Origin: Persicimonas caeni | GTDB taxonomy: Bacteria; Myxococcota_A; Bradymonadia; Bradymonadales; Bradymonadaceae | Reading direction: 5' to 3' | Length of the DNA stretch: 64,000 nucleotides | Assembly (NCBI RefSeq): GCF_006517175.1 | Contig: NZ_CP041186.1 | Span: 2,817,001-2,881,000 of the forward strand | Shown here: in pieces, positions 1 to 9,100 of the stretch | Position numbering within the stretch: position 1 is the stretch's first letter | Layout: every line of letters starts with the position of its first letter | Translations under genes and position numbers: made by a program | Notes under the pieces: generated by a model | Seen by the model: the letters and a program-made list of their open reading frames with translations, nothing else | The model's database searches: none | What the model was told of the DNA's origin: nothing

Positions 1-152
1 CCTCGGCCGTGCTCGAGCGCGCCCGGCGCCTGAACCTGCCCTTGCCCAACGCCAGCACACGCCAATACCGCCGCGGCGAGCAGACGCTCACACTCGTCGT
101 CTACGCGGCCGAAAACGGCGAGACGGCCGCGCACCTGTCGTTGGCAAAGTAG
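1..152 (+). CDS. 3' end of an unrecognised protein (partial)
   Basis: An open frame enters the window at base 3 and runs 49 codons to a TAG stop at 150-152. The visible tail is Arg/Leu-rich at first and ends AHLSLAK. The start lies outside the window and no family is recognisable from so short a piece. The codon usage is GC-rich at third positions, like the neighbouring genes, which supports real coding. Confidence 0.55.
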   Translation, partial: SAVLERARRLNLPLPNASTRQYRRGEQTLTLVVYAAENGETAAHLSLAK

Positions 153-167
153 CGAAGAGCCCTTCCG

Positions 168-199
168 CTCTTGCGTGCATCAGCTCTTGCGTGCATCAG
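168..199. repeat. 16-bp perfect tandem duplication
   Basis: The 16-mer CTCTTGCGTGCATCAG occurs twice head to tail (168-183 and 184-199), just after the stop of the first gene and upstream of the next one. It looks like recent slippage in the leader of the 261-1370 gene. Confidence 0.9.
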
Positions 200-260
200 C
201 CCCATGTCGACCTTTCAGGAGTCCGCAGCCATCAACTGCTCTACTGTTGAGAGGGACGAC

Positions 261-1370
261 ATGACCACAGAACGCACACACAGCGAACCGGGGCGCGACG
301 TCACCGTCGAGGAAGACGTCGAGACCACCGACGAGACCCTATCGCCACCCACCCGCGCCTCGTGGGGCGCGATCTTCGCCGGCACGGCCGTCGCCTTGGC
401 CGTCGCCTTCATCATCGGCCTGCTCGGCTCGGCGATCGCGCTGGGCAGCTTCGATCCGGCCACCGAACAGGACGCCATCGGTAACTTCGGCGCGATGACG
501 GGCGCCTGGATTGTCATCCAGATCGTCGTCTCGCTCTTCGCCGGCGGCTGGGTCGCCGGACGACTGGCCAACAAGCCACGAAGCCTCGACGGCATGCTCA
601 ACAGCGGGGTCGTCTGGGCATTGACCACGCTGCTCTTCGTCGTCGGCTTCGCCTCGTTCGCCTCCACGGCGATCAGCGGCACGGCCACCGTGGTACGCGA
701 AGGCGTCAGCGCGGTCACCGACGTGGCCGGCGCCGCCGCCGGCGCCGTGGGCGGGGTGCTCGACCAGGCCGACATCGACGTCCAACGCGGCCAGATCGTC
801 TCGACCATCCAACAGGAAGGCCGCCAGGTCCTGCAACAAAGCGGCAAACAACAACTCCAGCCCGCCGAGCTTCGCCAAGAAGCCCAGGCCCTCGAGCAAC
901 TCGCCGTCGAGACCGCCGGCGACGTGGCCCAATCACCCCAGCAAGCCGGTCAAATCCTCGACCAGGCCATCAGCCAGGCCTTCACCGAGCTCGACGGCAC
1001 CGTCGAGGCGGCCGACCAGCAGGCCCTGGTCAATATCCTGACCGCACGCACGAACCTGAGCGAGCAGGAAGCTCGCCAGACCGTGCAGGGCTGGGTGCAG
1101 ACCTTCGAGAACGCCATGGGCCAACTGCAACAGATCGGCCAGAACCTCGGCCAAGAGATCGAGAGCACCGCCGCGACGGTCGCCACCGACGTGACCGACG
1201 CGTTGGCCAAGGCGATGTGGTGGACGCTCTTCGGCCTGGTCCTCGGCCTCTTCGCCGCCCTCGGCGGCGGCTGGATCGGCAGCCCCAAACTCGAGAAGTG
1301 GCGCGAACAGCGCGTCCGACGCCGCCACTGGCGCACCGGCCATCGTCACGGGCCGCCCACTCCAGCCTAG
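261..1370 (+). CDS. Membrane protein with N- and C-terminal TM segments (PhnA-like/unknown family)
   Basis: A 369-aa protein. The ATG at 261 follows a GAGAGGGA-type ribosome site. After an acidic, soluble N-terminus (about 30 aa) come a Gly/Ala-rich TM segment (SWGAIFAGTAVALAVAF), two more TM segments at about 90-140, and a long Gln/Glu/Ala-rich helical region (about 170-330) that is probably a coiled coil. A final TM segment (WWTLFGLVLGLFAALGGGW) and a basic Arg/His-rich tail follow. The N-terminal TM resembles membrane proteins often labelled PhnA-like, but that label carries no proven function. It is probably an inner-membrane protein with a large soluble helical domain. The role is unknown and there is no operon partner downstream. 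Confidence 0.8.
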   Translation: MTTERTHSEPGRDVTVEEDVETTDETLSPPTRASWGAIFAGTAVALAVAFIIGLLGSAIALGSFDPATEQDAIGNFGAMTGAWIVIQIVVSLFAGGWVAGRLANKPRSLDGMLNSGVVWALTTLLFVVGFASFASTAISGTATVVREGVSAVTDVAGAAAGAVGGVLDQADIDVQRGQIVSTIQQEGRQVLQQSGKQQLQPAELRQEAQALEQLAVETAGDVAQSPQQAGQILDQAISQAFTELDGTVEAADQQALVNILTARTNLSEQEARQTVQGWVQTFENAMGQLQQIGQNLGQEIESTAATVATDVTDALAKAMWWTLFGLVLGLFAALGGGWIGSPKLEKWREQRVRRRHWRTGHRHGPPTPA

Positions 1371-1424
1371 GGGGAACCGCAAAGGTCGCCAAGGGCGCGA
1401 AGGTAGCAAAGGGGGGGCTTGGCC
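1371..1424. repeat. Dispersed 'CGCAAAGGTCGC' repeat, copy 1
   Basis: This segment directly follows the stop codon of the upstream gene and contains GGGGAACCGCAAAGGTCGC followed by variants of GCGAAGG and GCAAAGG, ending in GGGGGGGCTTGG. A closely related copy lies at 13069-13118, also directly after a stop codon. It is a short dispersed, internally repetitive element. Confidence 0.75.
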
Positions 1425-1444
1425 ATGAGGGTGTCGCAAATGCC

Positions 1445-1520
1445 TTTGGAGGCAGGGCATCTTGCCCTCGGAGCAGCGCCGCACGCTCCTGCAACCAGCG
1501 CTGGAAGCGCTGCCTCCAAA
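1445..1520. repeat. Palindromic element with 11-bp terminal inverted repeats
   Basis: The element begins TTTGGAGGCAG and ends with its exact complement CTGCCTCCAAA. Inside, read on the minus strand, are the boxes GCTTCCAGC and CGAGGGCAAGATGCCC. The same two boxes in the same order occur in the tandem units at 54915-55042, whose terminal arms have a different but again self-complementary sequence. It is probably a structured, non-autonomous repeat. Confidence 0.75.
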
Positions 1521-1639
1521 CGACGGCGACCTTTTGCGACAGCCTCTTCACCCGGTGAATCAGCCTGTGCAGCTAGTGGTGTGACACCGAGATTCGATTC
1601 ACCTTCGCCGGTCTAGCACCACCAGCTTCGGCGCTTACT

Positions 1640-1715
1640 CCTCGACGATGCGCTGCATCGCCTGCGGGGTTCGCATCCGAATCTGGCGGCGCTATCCTCG
1701 CCGAAGGGTTGAATC
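1640..1715. repeat. Dispersed palindromic repeat (BIME-like), forward copy
   Basis: The core TCCTCGACGATGCGCTGCAT is continued by CGCCTGCG and then CGCATCCGAATCTG and CCTCGCCG. An inverted copy lies at about 2392-2465 and a diverged copy at about 53537-53605. The GATGC..GCATC centre is self-complementary. There is no coding potential. Confidence 0.75.
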
Positions 1716-1740
1716 TCACTTCGGTGTCACCCCACTAGAA

Positions 1741-1941
1741 GCGGCCACCCGCCCCGATGACCCCGGCGGGCTTGCCCCGCCGGTGAATGAGCCTGCGTAG
1801 CTACCGAGGCGGCCAATCGAGCCCGAAGACCCCGGCGGGCTTGCCCCGCCGGTGAATCAGCCTGTGCAGCTAACGAAGCGGCCACCCACCCCGATGACCC
1901 CGGCGGGCTTGCCCCGACGGTGAATGAGCCTGCGTAGCTAA
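1741..1941. repeat. Three 68-69 bp tandem hairpin repeats
   Basis: Three units start at 1741, 1809 and 1878, each beginning GCGGCC. Each carries a GC hairpin CCGGCGGGCTTGCCCCGCCGG followed by GGTGAATSAGCCTGYGYAGCTA. A fragment of the same unit (GGTGAATCAGCCTGTGCAGCTA) occurs at about 1553-1575. The rest of 1371-2741 holds only repeats; I see no gene there. Confidence 0.85.
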
Positions 1942-2366
1942 GCCGCCGGCCCATCCCCATCGTGACGACACACCGGTGCGTCTGCCGACAAAATTCGCCG
2001 GCATGGGCGCTGCGGATTTGCTTGTGATTGTGATCGGCTAACGGGCCAGGCCCGCCCCGTTTTCAAGCCACCTCGGATAGGTCACACGCTGGGCGCATGC
2101 CCACCCCGACGCCACACCTTACAACTACAACGGCGCCGCTGCGGCACTCCTCATGGCACAGGCCCATCTTCACGCCACACCCGAACTTCGACGCATCAAC
2201 AAACCCGCACCGGGCAAATCCGATAACTGCGCTCCGCCGCAAGGACGAAGCTACCGGCTCGGCCTCCGCCGAGCGCGTCGATGAGGTACGGTCCGACATC
2301 TCCTCGAAGATACGCTCGCTACGAAGACTCTGTTTTGCGGATCGGGAAACCGTTCCGCCGCAGTCC

Positions 2367-2530
2367 AGGTTCTGTTCGACAACTCCGGACCGAGCCGAGG
2401 CGAGGGGATTCGGTGCAGATTTGGATGCCGTCTGACGCAGGCGATGCAGCGCATCGTCGAGGACAGACGGCGCCGAAGATGCACGAATCAACCGCCTTCG
2501 GCGACGGGAGCGAGTTGTCGAACAGAACCT
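2367..2530. repeat. Inverted repeat (19-bp arms) enclosing an inverted BIME-like copy
   Basis: AGGTTCTGTTCGACAACTC at 2367-2385 is perfectly complementary to 2512-2530. The 126 bp between them contain the inverted copy of the dispersed palindrome seen at 1640-1715 (core CGCAGGCGATGCAGCGCATC near 2436). Two repeat families are therefore nested here. Short open frames across the region look like shadows. Confidence 0.7.
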
Positions 2531-2741
2531 TCCGAGCCCACCGGCTCAGCCACCCGGGCAGTGAGCCAAAACGAACTTCGACTCACCCGCCCGTTTCAAA
2601 TTTGTGGGGAAACTCGTGGCCACGATACATCCACCCCTCATTACGGTTTTCGGCAAAAATCGAAAATCGTTGCGTACTTTCTTTCAAGATCGGCCCGTGG
2701 TGGGGTGTTTGACGCGAATTTCTCTGATTCGGCCAGCTCGC

Positions 2742-4856
2742 CTATTCATACAACCGCAACGTCTCTACCGTCTCGCTAAACGCGCCGTCGGCCGTCGACG
2801 CACTCTTCAACAACACCCTCCCCTCCCCGGCGTACTCGATGCTCGTGGCATGCTCGTCCAACAACTCGACCCGCGGCTGCGCGGTCCACGGACCCACGAC
2901 CGCATACGCCTCGCTCGTGCACCGCTCGGAGCAATACTCACCGATGCACTCTTCGAAGCACTCGCTGCCGTCGTGCTTGTTCGAGAACGCGTAGGGCAAC
3001 TCCGATCTCGGCGCGCCGCCAAGGCTCGCCCCCTCGAAGAGCGTCTCCACCTCGCCCGTCGCAAAGCTAAAGCGCACCAAACGCCCCTCGTCGGGCAACA
3101 CCGCCAGCAAATACTCCCAGTCGGGAGACGGAATGACATTCTCCGTCGAGCTTTCACCGAATGGGCGGAGGATTTCGGTGCCGTTCCAAACGATTCCCTC
3201 ACCATCGAGCGATTTGAGATAGCCCCTGGCGAACGAAGCGTTCGTCTGGCTCGACCGACATCCACCCGAGCGCGCCTCCGTGAGCGCAACCGCCGAGCCG
3301 CGCCGAATGTCGTGGAGCATCAGGCGAGGCGACTCCTCGTCGGCCTTGCGCGCCGTATACATCACGCGCTGCTCGTCGGCCGAGAGTCCGTCCCGGCATA
3401 TGGTGACCTCGGCATACGCCTCGCCGAGCTGCTCGAAGGAGAGCTGAGGAAGACGCAACCGATGCAGCGCCTCTTGGCCCGTGTCGCCAACCTCCCGAGA
3501 CAGATACACCTCGCTGCCCGCCTCGTTGACGCCTGCGACTCCGGCCCGCATCTCACCGCTCGCAAGCTTTACCGACGCGCCGGTGTCGGCGTACCAAAAC
3601 CGTTGCTCGGCCTCGCCGGACTCGGTCTCGAATCGATAAATCACCGCGGGCAGGCCGTCGACGAAGTGGGGCTCGTTCCGCATGCTGAGGTGGGCCGGCG
3701 CGAGCAACTGCTCGTGGTGCGTCTCGACGTCGTAGACCGTCCACCAGACCCCGCGCTGCCCCTCACGAGCGGCCATCGACTGGTACAAGAGCAGGCGCTC
3801 GTCGAGTGACCGACTCAGAATGCCGCTTTCGTCCGAAGAAACGCTGTTCATCGAGGGGACGTCCTGACTCAACGTGCGCACCCGCTGCTCGACGGGGTCC
3901 CAACTGCGCAACTCGATGCGCGCCGGCTCGCCTCCTTGCGATACCTCTTCGAACCAGAGTAGCCGCGGGATCCTGCCCCTCACCCGAGCGTTTTCTCGCC
4001 GCCAGATCGGCTCGACATTTCGGCCCAGCACCACCTCGGACTCGGGCCCGCCGAAAACTGGGCGAACCCGCAGCTCCACGTTGGCCACCTCACCCCATTC
4101 CCCCTCTTCGGCCACCGAATAATACACGTGCGTGGTCCCCGCGGCGGTCCCCAAAAAACCGAGGTGGTGGAAAGGAAAGAACGCCTCGCTCCCGTCCGGA
4201 ATCGAAGCAAACGTCTCGGCCCGACGCGTCTCGTAGTCCCACAGGACGAGGTCACGCGGGCGTGATCGCGTTCCACCGGAAGGAAAGAACTGGTAGCGCC
4301 GAGGATAGTCGAACGTGGTCAAACCGGAGACAGTCGCAATCGGCGTCTCGCGACCACTCATCAAGTCGATCGCCACGTACGCCAAACCTTCTTCGGACGA
4401 CCTGATGCCGACGACCAGCCCGTACTCCTCGACATGGAACGCCCCACGCACATCCTCGGCGATCACCCGCTTCTGATCGCTGCGCAGCGACCACTCCCAG
4501 TACGTGTTGTCTTGGATGTAGAAGAGCGTGTCGCCATCCTCCGACTGCTCGAGGCCCCGAATCCCCTTCGAACCGCCACTGGTGCCCAGATCTCTCGTCC
4601 GACGCACGAGCGTGTCGTGGACATAGAGCCGGTGGAGGGGCTCGCCCTCTCGCTCGCCGTCATCCATCTCGAAGGCGATATGACGTCCTTCTCTCCACCG
4701 GTCGAAGACGAATATCCCGCCCCCTTCCCCCAACACCTGCTCCCGCAGGCTCGTCTGACCGCCTCCGCCGCGCCCCTCCTGGCTGCACCCCGCGGCGAGC
4801 AGACAGACGAACCCCAGCGCCAAAGCAAGCCTCGATTTTCGCAACCCAACAAGCAT
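2742..4856 (-). CDS. Large lipoprotein with beta-propeller-like repeats
   Basis: A 704-aa protein. The ATG at 4856 is preferred because GGGGGAG lies five bases before it; the in-frame ATGs at 4868 and 4874 have no such site. The protein starts MLVGLRKSRLALALGFVCLL and has the lipobox LLAAGC, so the mature protein is anchored at Cys after about 26 residues. The body consists of short beta-type segments (patterns such as FYIQDN, VLWDYETRR, VYDVET), resembling TolB/WD-type propellers seen in predicted periplasmic sensor proteins. A disulfide-prone cluster CFEECIGEYCSERC lies near the C-terminus. No enzyme motif is visible. Transcription is divergent from the 5064 gene. Function unknown. Confidence 0.85.
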   Translation of the reverse strand: MLVGLRKSRLALALGFVCLLAAGCSQEGRGGGGQTSLREQVLGEGGGIFVFDRWREGRHIAFEMDDGEREGEPLHRLYVHDTLVRRTRDLGTSGGSKGIRGLEQSEDGDTLFYIQDNTYWEWSLRSDQKRVIAEDVRGAFHVEEYGLVVGIRSSEEGLAYVAIDLMSGRETPIATVSGLTTFDYPRRYQFFPSGGTRSRPRDLVLWDYETRRAETFASIPDGSEAFFPFHHLGFLGTAAGTTHVYYSVAEEGEWGEVANVELRVRPVFGGPESEVVLGRNVEPIWRRENARVRGRIPRLLWFEEVSQGGEPARIELRSWDPVEQRVRTLSQDVPSMNSVSSDESGILSRSLDERLLLYQSMAAREGQRGVWWTVYDVETHHEQLLAPAHLSMRNEPHFVDGLPAVIYRFETESGEAEQRFWYADTGASVKLASGEMRAGVAGVNEAGSEVYLSREVGDTGQEALHRLRLPQLSFEQLGEAYAEVTICRDGLSADEQRVMYTARKADEESPRLMLHDIRRGSAVALTEARSGGCRSSQTNASFARGYLKSLDGEGIVWNGTEILRPFGESSTENVIPSPDWEYLLAVLPDEGRLVRFSFATGEVETLFEGASLGGAPRSELPYAFSNKHDGSECFEECIGEYCSERCTSEAYAVVGPWTAQPRVELLDEHATSIEYAGEGRVLLKSASTADGAFSETVETLRLYE

Positions 4857-5063
4857 TTTCTCCCCCATGACCATACGACGGGAACGAACGCGCTCACTCT
4901 AGCGGCGCCCAGTCGACCCAACCAAGCTCTTTCTACAAAAAGATCCTTTGCGATCGCCTCACGCCGCATAAGTTCTGTTCCATACGCACTACCAGACAGA
5001 CGCGCCACACAGGCCGCTTCCAAATCGGGGGAACGCGGCTATCCACAAGACGGGGGTCCATCT

Positions 5064-6053
5064 ATGCCTGGAGCCAACTACTGCAGCCGCTCGCTGGCGC
5101 TGCAAACGATCAATCCGTGCGGTCCGGTCTTCGACAACCGTAGCTTGACCGAGGTGCGAGGGGAGCACCTCGCGGTCAACCGGGGCCGGCTGATGACCAG
5201 AGACTTACACAAAAAGTGCACCAAGAGGGGTTGGGAGCGCGCGATGCTGCTCGACGACAGCCCCGACCTCGACGGCATTCCCAAGGCCGCCACGCGGCTT
5301 CGCTGGGACAGCCAGGTGCGCCCGGAACCCGAGTCGTTTCCGCGCACCCTGGCGCTGTACCACCCGCTTCGCCGCCTGCCGGTGGCCAGCCTGCGCCTGT
5401 CGCCGCTGGCGCCCACGGAGCGCAAAAACGGACTCTTCAACTCCGGCCTGCTCGTGCGCGAAGCGGCCGACGAGCCGCTCGTCGACTTCGCCTCGACGGC
5501 CATCGCTCGGCGCATCCGGCGCACCGCCGGCCTCGTCGACCGCCGCGGCGGCTTTCTGCTCAGCCTCGAGCGCCTCGTCGGCCACCTGGGCGACCAGACG
5601 CTCAACGCCGCCGCCATGCTGCAGGCGATCGTCAAGCTCGTCGTCCACGCCCCGCGCCGCGTCGAAGGGATCGTGGCGCCGGTGCCTGGGGATTCGCCGT
5701 TTCTGCGCCTGCTCGGCCCCCTCGAAGAGGCCGAACTCGCCCCGGTCTGTCACCTGGGTCAAGTCAACGCCCGGCTACTTCGCTTTACCGACAAGGGCGT
5801 GCTCAAGGACACGCGCACCGTCGACCTGCACATCCTGCACATCGACGTGTTGCACCTGCGCCATACCCTCGAGCTGCTCGACGAGTTCGAGAGTGGAGAT
5901 CCGGCCAGACGGCTGCTCGACACGGCCATCGTCACGCGCACCTTTCTCAAGCGCCACCTGGCCCAGTCGCATACCGTGTTGGCGCCCGAGCTGCAGGCGA
6001 TCGTGTGCCCCAATCGCAAGAACGTGGATGAGCCGCCGCCGGCCGAGGAATGA
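5064..6053 (+). CDS. Hypothetical protein (329 aa)
   Basis: The open frame is longer upstream, but coding character starts near the ATG at 5064; the ATG at 5193 (286 aa) is an alternative. It has no signal peptide or TM segment, so it is probably cytoplasmic. It is rich in Leu, Arg and Asp, with a His-rich stretch (VDLHILHIDVLHLRHTLELL) around residues 255-275. I do not recognise the family. It converges on the kinase gene at 6103 with only 49 bp between the two stops. Confidence 0.65.
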   Translation: MPGANYCSRSLALQTINPCGPVFDNRSLTEVRGEHLAVNRGRLMTRDLHKKCTKRGWERAMLLDDSPDLDGIPKAATRLRWDSQVRPEPESFPRTLALYHPLRRLPVASLRLSPLAPTERKNGLFNSGLLVREAADEPLVDFASTAIARRIRRTAGLVDRRGGFLLSLERLVGHLGDQTLNAAAMLQAIVKLVVHAPRRVEGIVAPVPGDSPFLRLLGPLEEAELAPVCHLGQVNARLLRFTDKGVLKDTRTVDLHILHIDVLHLRHTLELLDEFESGDPARRLLDTAIVTRTFLKRHLAQSHTVLAPELQAIVCPNRKNVDEPPPAEE

Positions 6054-6068
6054 CCGGCCGAGGATTGA

Positions 6069-6086
6069 CTGGCCGAGGAAGGCCAG
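6069..6086. terminator. Small hairpin between convergent genes
   Basis: CTGGCC-GAGGAA-GGCCAG forms a 6-bp stem between the stops at 6053 and 6103. There is no long T-tract on either side, so it is at best a weak bidirectional terminator. Confidence 0.35.
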
Positions 6087-6102
6087 CTGAAAAGGAACAA
6101 GC

Positions 6103-9100
6103 TCAGCCGTCGCCGCCCAACGCCTGCCATTGCTCTTCGGCGATGCGCGAGGCCGCCTCGGCGCGCTCCGCCCAGCCGACCTCGGTGGCCAGTTCGCCGG
6201 CCCGCTCGGCCAATTCGCCCAGATCGCGAAGGCGCGCGCCGGTCTGGGCGATATTGTCGCGCGCCGAGTCCAACGCAACGTCGAACGCCTCGGCGTCGGC
6301 GCGCTTGGCCGCGCAGCAGGCGAGCCCTAGATGCACGCCCGACATCTGGGCGACATACCCGAAGTTGGGATACGTCACCTCCAACTCAGAAAAGAGGCGC
6401 TCGGCCTCGTCGAAGCAGCCCGCTTGGAGTTCGCAGATCGCCAGGTTCAGGTGGGCGACGGTCACTTCGCGATCGTAGGCCCACGCCCACAGCTCGATCG
6501 CCTCGCGATATTGCGCGCGGGCCTTCTCCCAATCGCCGCGCCGACTCGCGATGCCCGCCAGGTGCTGCAGCGCGTTCGCCTCGATCCAGCGCGTACCGGC
6601 GCGACGCGCCTCGTCGAGCGACTCTCGCGCCAGCGCCTCGGCCTCGTCGAGCTCTCCCCGAGCTTGCAGCACATACCCCAGCCGCCCCAACGCGTCCGCC
6701 AGTCCAAATCCGTTGCCCGAGCGCCGATACACCTCGAGCGCTCGCCGGTAGTGATGCATGCCCTTCTCGTGGCGCCCCCGATACACATATGTCGTGCCCA
6801 AGTTGATATGCGCCGTGGCGAGTTCGATATCGCTGTCGAGCCCGGCGGCCAGCTCGATCGCCCGCTCGAGCGCATCTGCCGACTCGTCAAACTTGCCCGC
6901 GTTGCGCCTGGCCAAGCCCAACACGGTCAACGAGGAGACCTTCTGATGCAACGAGCCATGCTCGAGGGCCACTTCGACCAACTTGTCGAGGCGCGCCTGC
7001 ACTTCGGAGGCCTGATCGAATGACAGCCGGAACTGGCAGCGGACCAGCTCGCTCTGGATTCGCGGCGAGGCAAACTCGGTCAGCCCGAGTTGGTCACTCG
7101 TCTTGGCGTGGAGGTTGGCGAGGTGCTCGGCCTCGTCCATCAGCCCCGCCCTGGCGGCCTGCAGGCTCGCCTCGCTCAACGGCGAGAGCGCCTCACGGAG
7201 CTTGCCGGCGGCCAATAAGTGACGCGCGCGGCGGTAATGGGTCACCCGATCGTCGTACAACGCCTCGACCGCCTCGACACAGCGCTGGTGATGCTCGCTC
7301 AGCCGCCCCGCCTCGGCGGCCTGCGCCTCCAAGCTCTGGCGCAGCATGTCGTGGGTGAACGCCCAGCCGAACTCCTCGGCGCGCGCGAGCCCCGAGCGGA
7401 CTAACGCGTCGACCAGCGTCGGCGTGGGCGTCACGCCCGCCTTGCGACACACCACGTCCCATTCAGCGGGCGAAACCCGCGGCCCGAGCGCCGCGGCGAG
7501 TTCGAGCGCCACGCGGTTGTCGTGCGCGCGGCCATCCGACGCCGCCCGAAGCACCTCGTCGATCCGACTGACCCACAACTCGGTGAGCGACGCCGGTATC
7601 TGCACCTCGCGCTCCTCTAAACAAAAACCCTGCGCAGTGGCCACGAGGCACTCCTTTTGGACCCAGTCGCCCAACAGATGCACCGCAAAGAGCGGCAAGC
7701 CCGCCGCCTGGTCGACCACGCGCTCGCACAGCTCGGGCTCGAGCGGCAACACCTGCGAGACGAGCTCCCGACACGCCTCGTCGGCAAGTCTGTCCACCGC
7801 GACTTCGGTGACGTCGTCGCGGCCGACGAGCGCGGCGAGCTGACTGCTCGCCAGGGCGTCTCCAGCCGCCTCATCCGGGCGGGCGGTCAACACGAAGAGC
7901 ACCGGCACGTCCGCGTCGAGCGCGTACTCGACGAATCCGAGCGCCTCGCGCGCCCAGTGGACGTCATCGAGCCACACCACCACCGGCCGACGCTGGCCTA
8001 TCTGGCGAAGCAGCCGCACCACGGTCGCATGACGCTCGCGCGGCGAGGCAAAGTGAAACGGCGGCCCGTCGACGTCGGTCGCCCCGCGCGGCGTCGGGTG
8101 GATCAGCTCACACAGCGCACGCGCCTCGTCGCTTCGCCGCGCCGAGTCGGCCGCCTCGCCCACTTGCAGCTCGCCGAGCTTCTCGAGGATACGCCCGTAG
8201 GTCTTCGCCCGCCCCAACCCGTGCGTCACGAAATACGAGGCGAGCAGCGCCGACACCGCCCGAAGCGGGTCCGACGACTGGCCGTGGTGCACCCGCAGCA
8301 CATTCGCCGCGCCGACCTCGTGGGCGCGCCGCGTCAACCACTGCGCCAGCGCGCTCTTGCCGCGGCCGAGCTCTCCGCCGAGCACCACCGCACGGGCCTC
8401 GCCGTCGCTGTGCACTCGCCCCAGCTCCTCCCACAGGACGTCGCGGTGCGACACCCGGTCGACGAGCGGCACCTCTCGCAGCCCCACGAGGCCCAGACCG
8501 ACGTCCGACAACTCGACGTCGCGACGCCGCTCGAGCCGCGCCTCCCAGCTCTGCGGAAACTCGGGGTAATTCCACTCCCCCGCGCTGCCCGAAGGCGCGT
8601 CACCCTCGCGACGCCCCTCGAACACCGCGGTCGCCTGCACGTCGAGCGCCATGGTGACCGTGGCGGGAATCTCCATCGGCTCGGTCGGCTCGGCGGCCCC
8701 GAGGGTCGGCAAGTCTTCGAACGCCATTGTCTGGCCGAGATAGGTCTCGCCGAGATGGGTGTCGCCCCAGGCGGCCTCTTCGCCGCTCACCGCCCACGCA
8801 ACGTCGGTGTCGTCGAAGGCAAATTGAACGAGCGCCCAGGCCGCGTCCGCCGCGCGCTCGAATCGGCGAGACGGCTCTTTGTCCATCAACGTCCGAATCC
8901 ACGCCTCGAACGCCTCGGGGACCGCAAAGCGCGGCTCGAGCGGCGGCACATCCTCACTGACATGGCAGTTCATCAACGCCACGACGTTGTCGGCGGTATA
9001 CGGCGATCGCCCACACACGAGCTCGTAGGCCATGCACCCCAACGAGTAGAGGTCGGTCCACGGGCCGAAATCTCGCCAGCGCCCCAAGATCTGCTCGGGC

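Noticed and set aside
4434-5063. Upstream extension of the 5064 gene frame to 4434
   Set aside because: It runs antisense through the lipoprotein gene and its signal peptide; coding character begins only near 5064.
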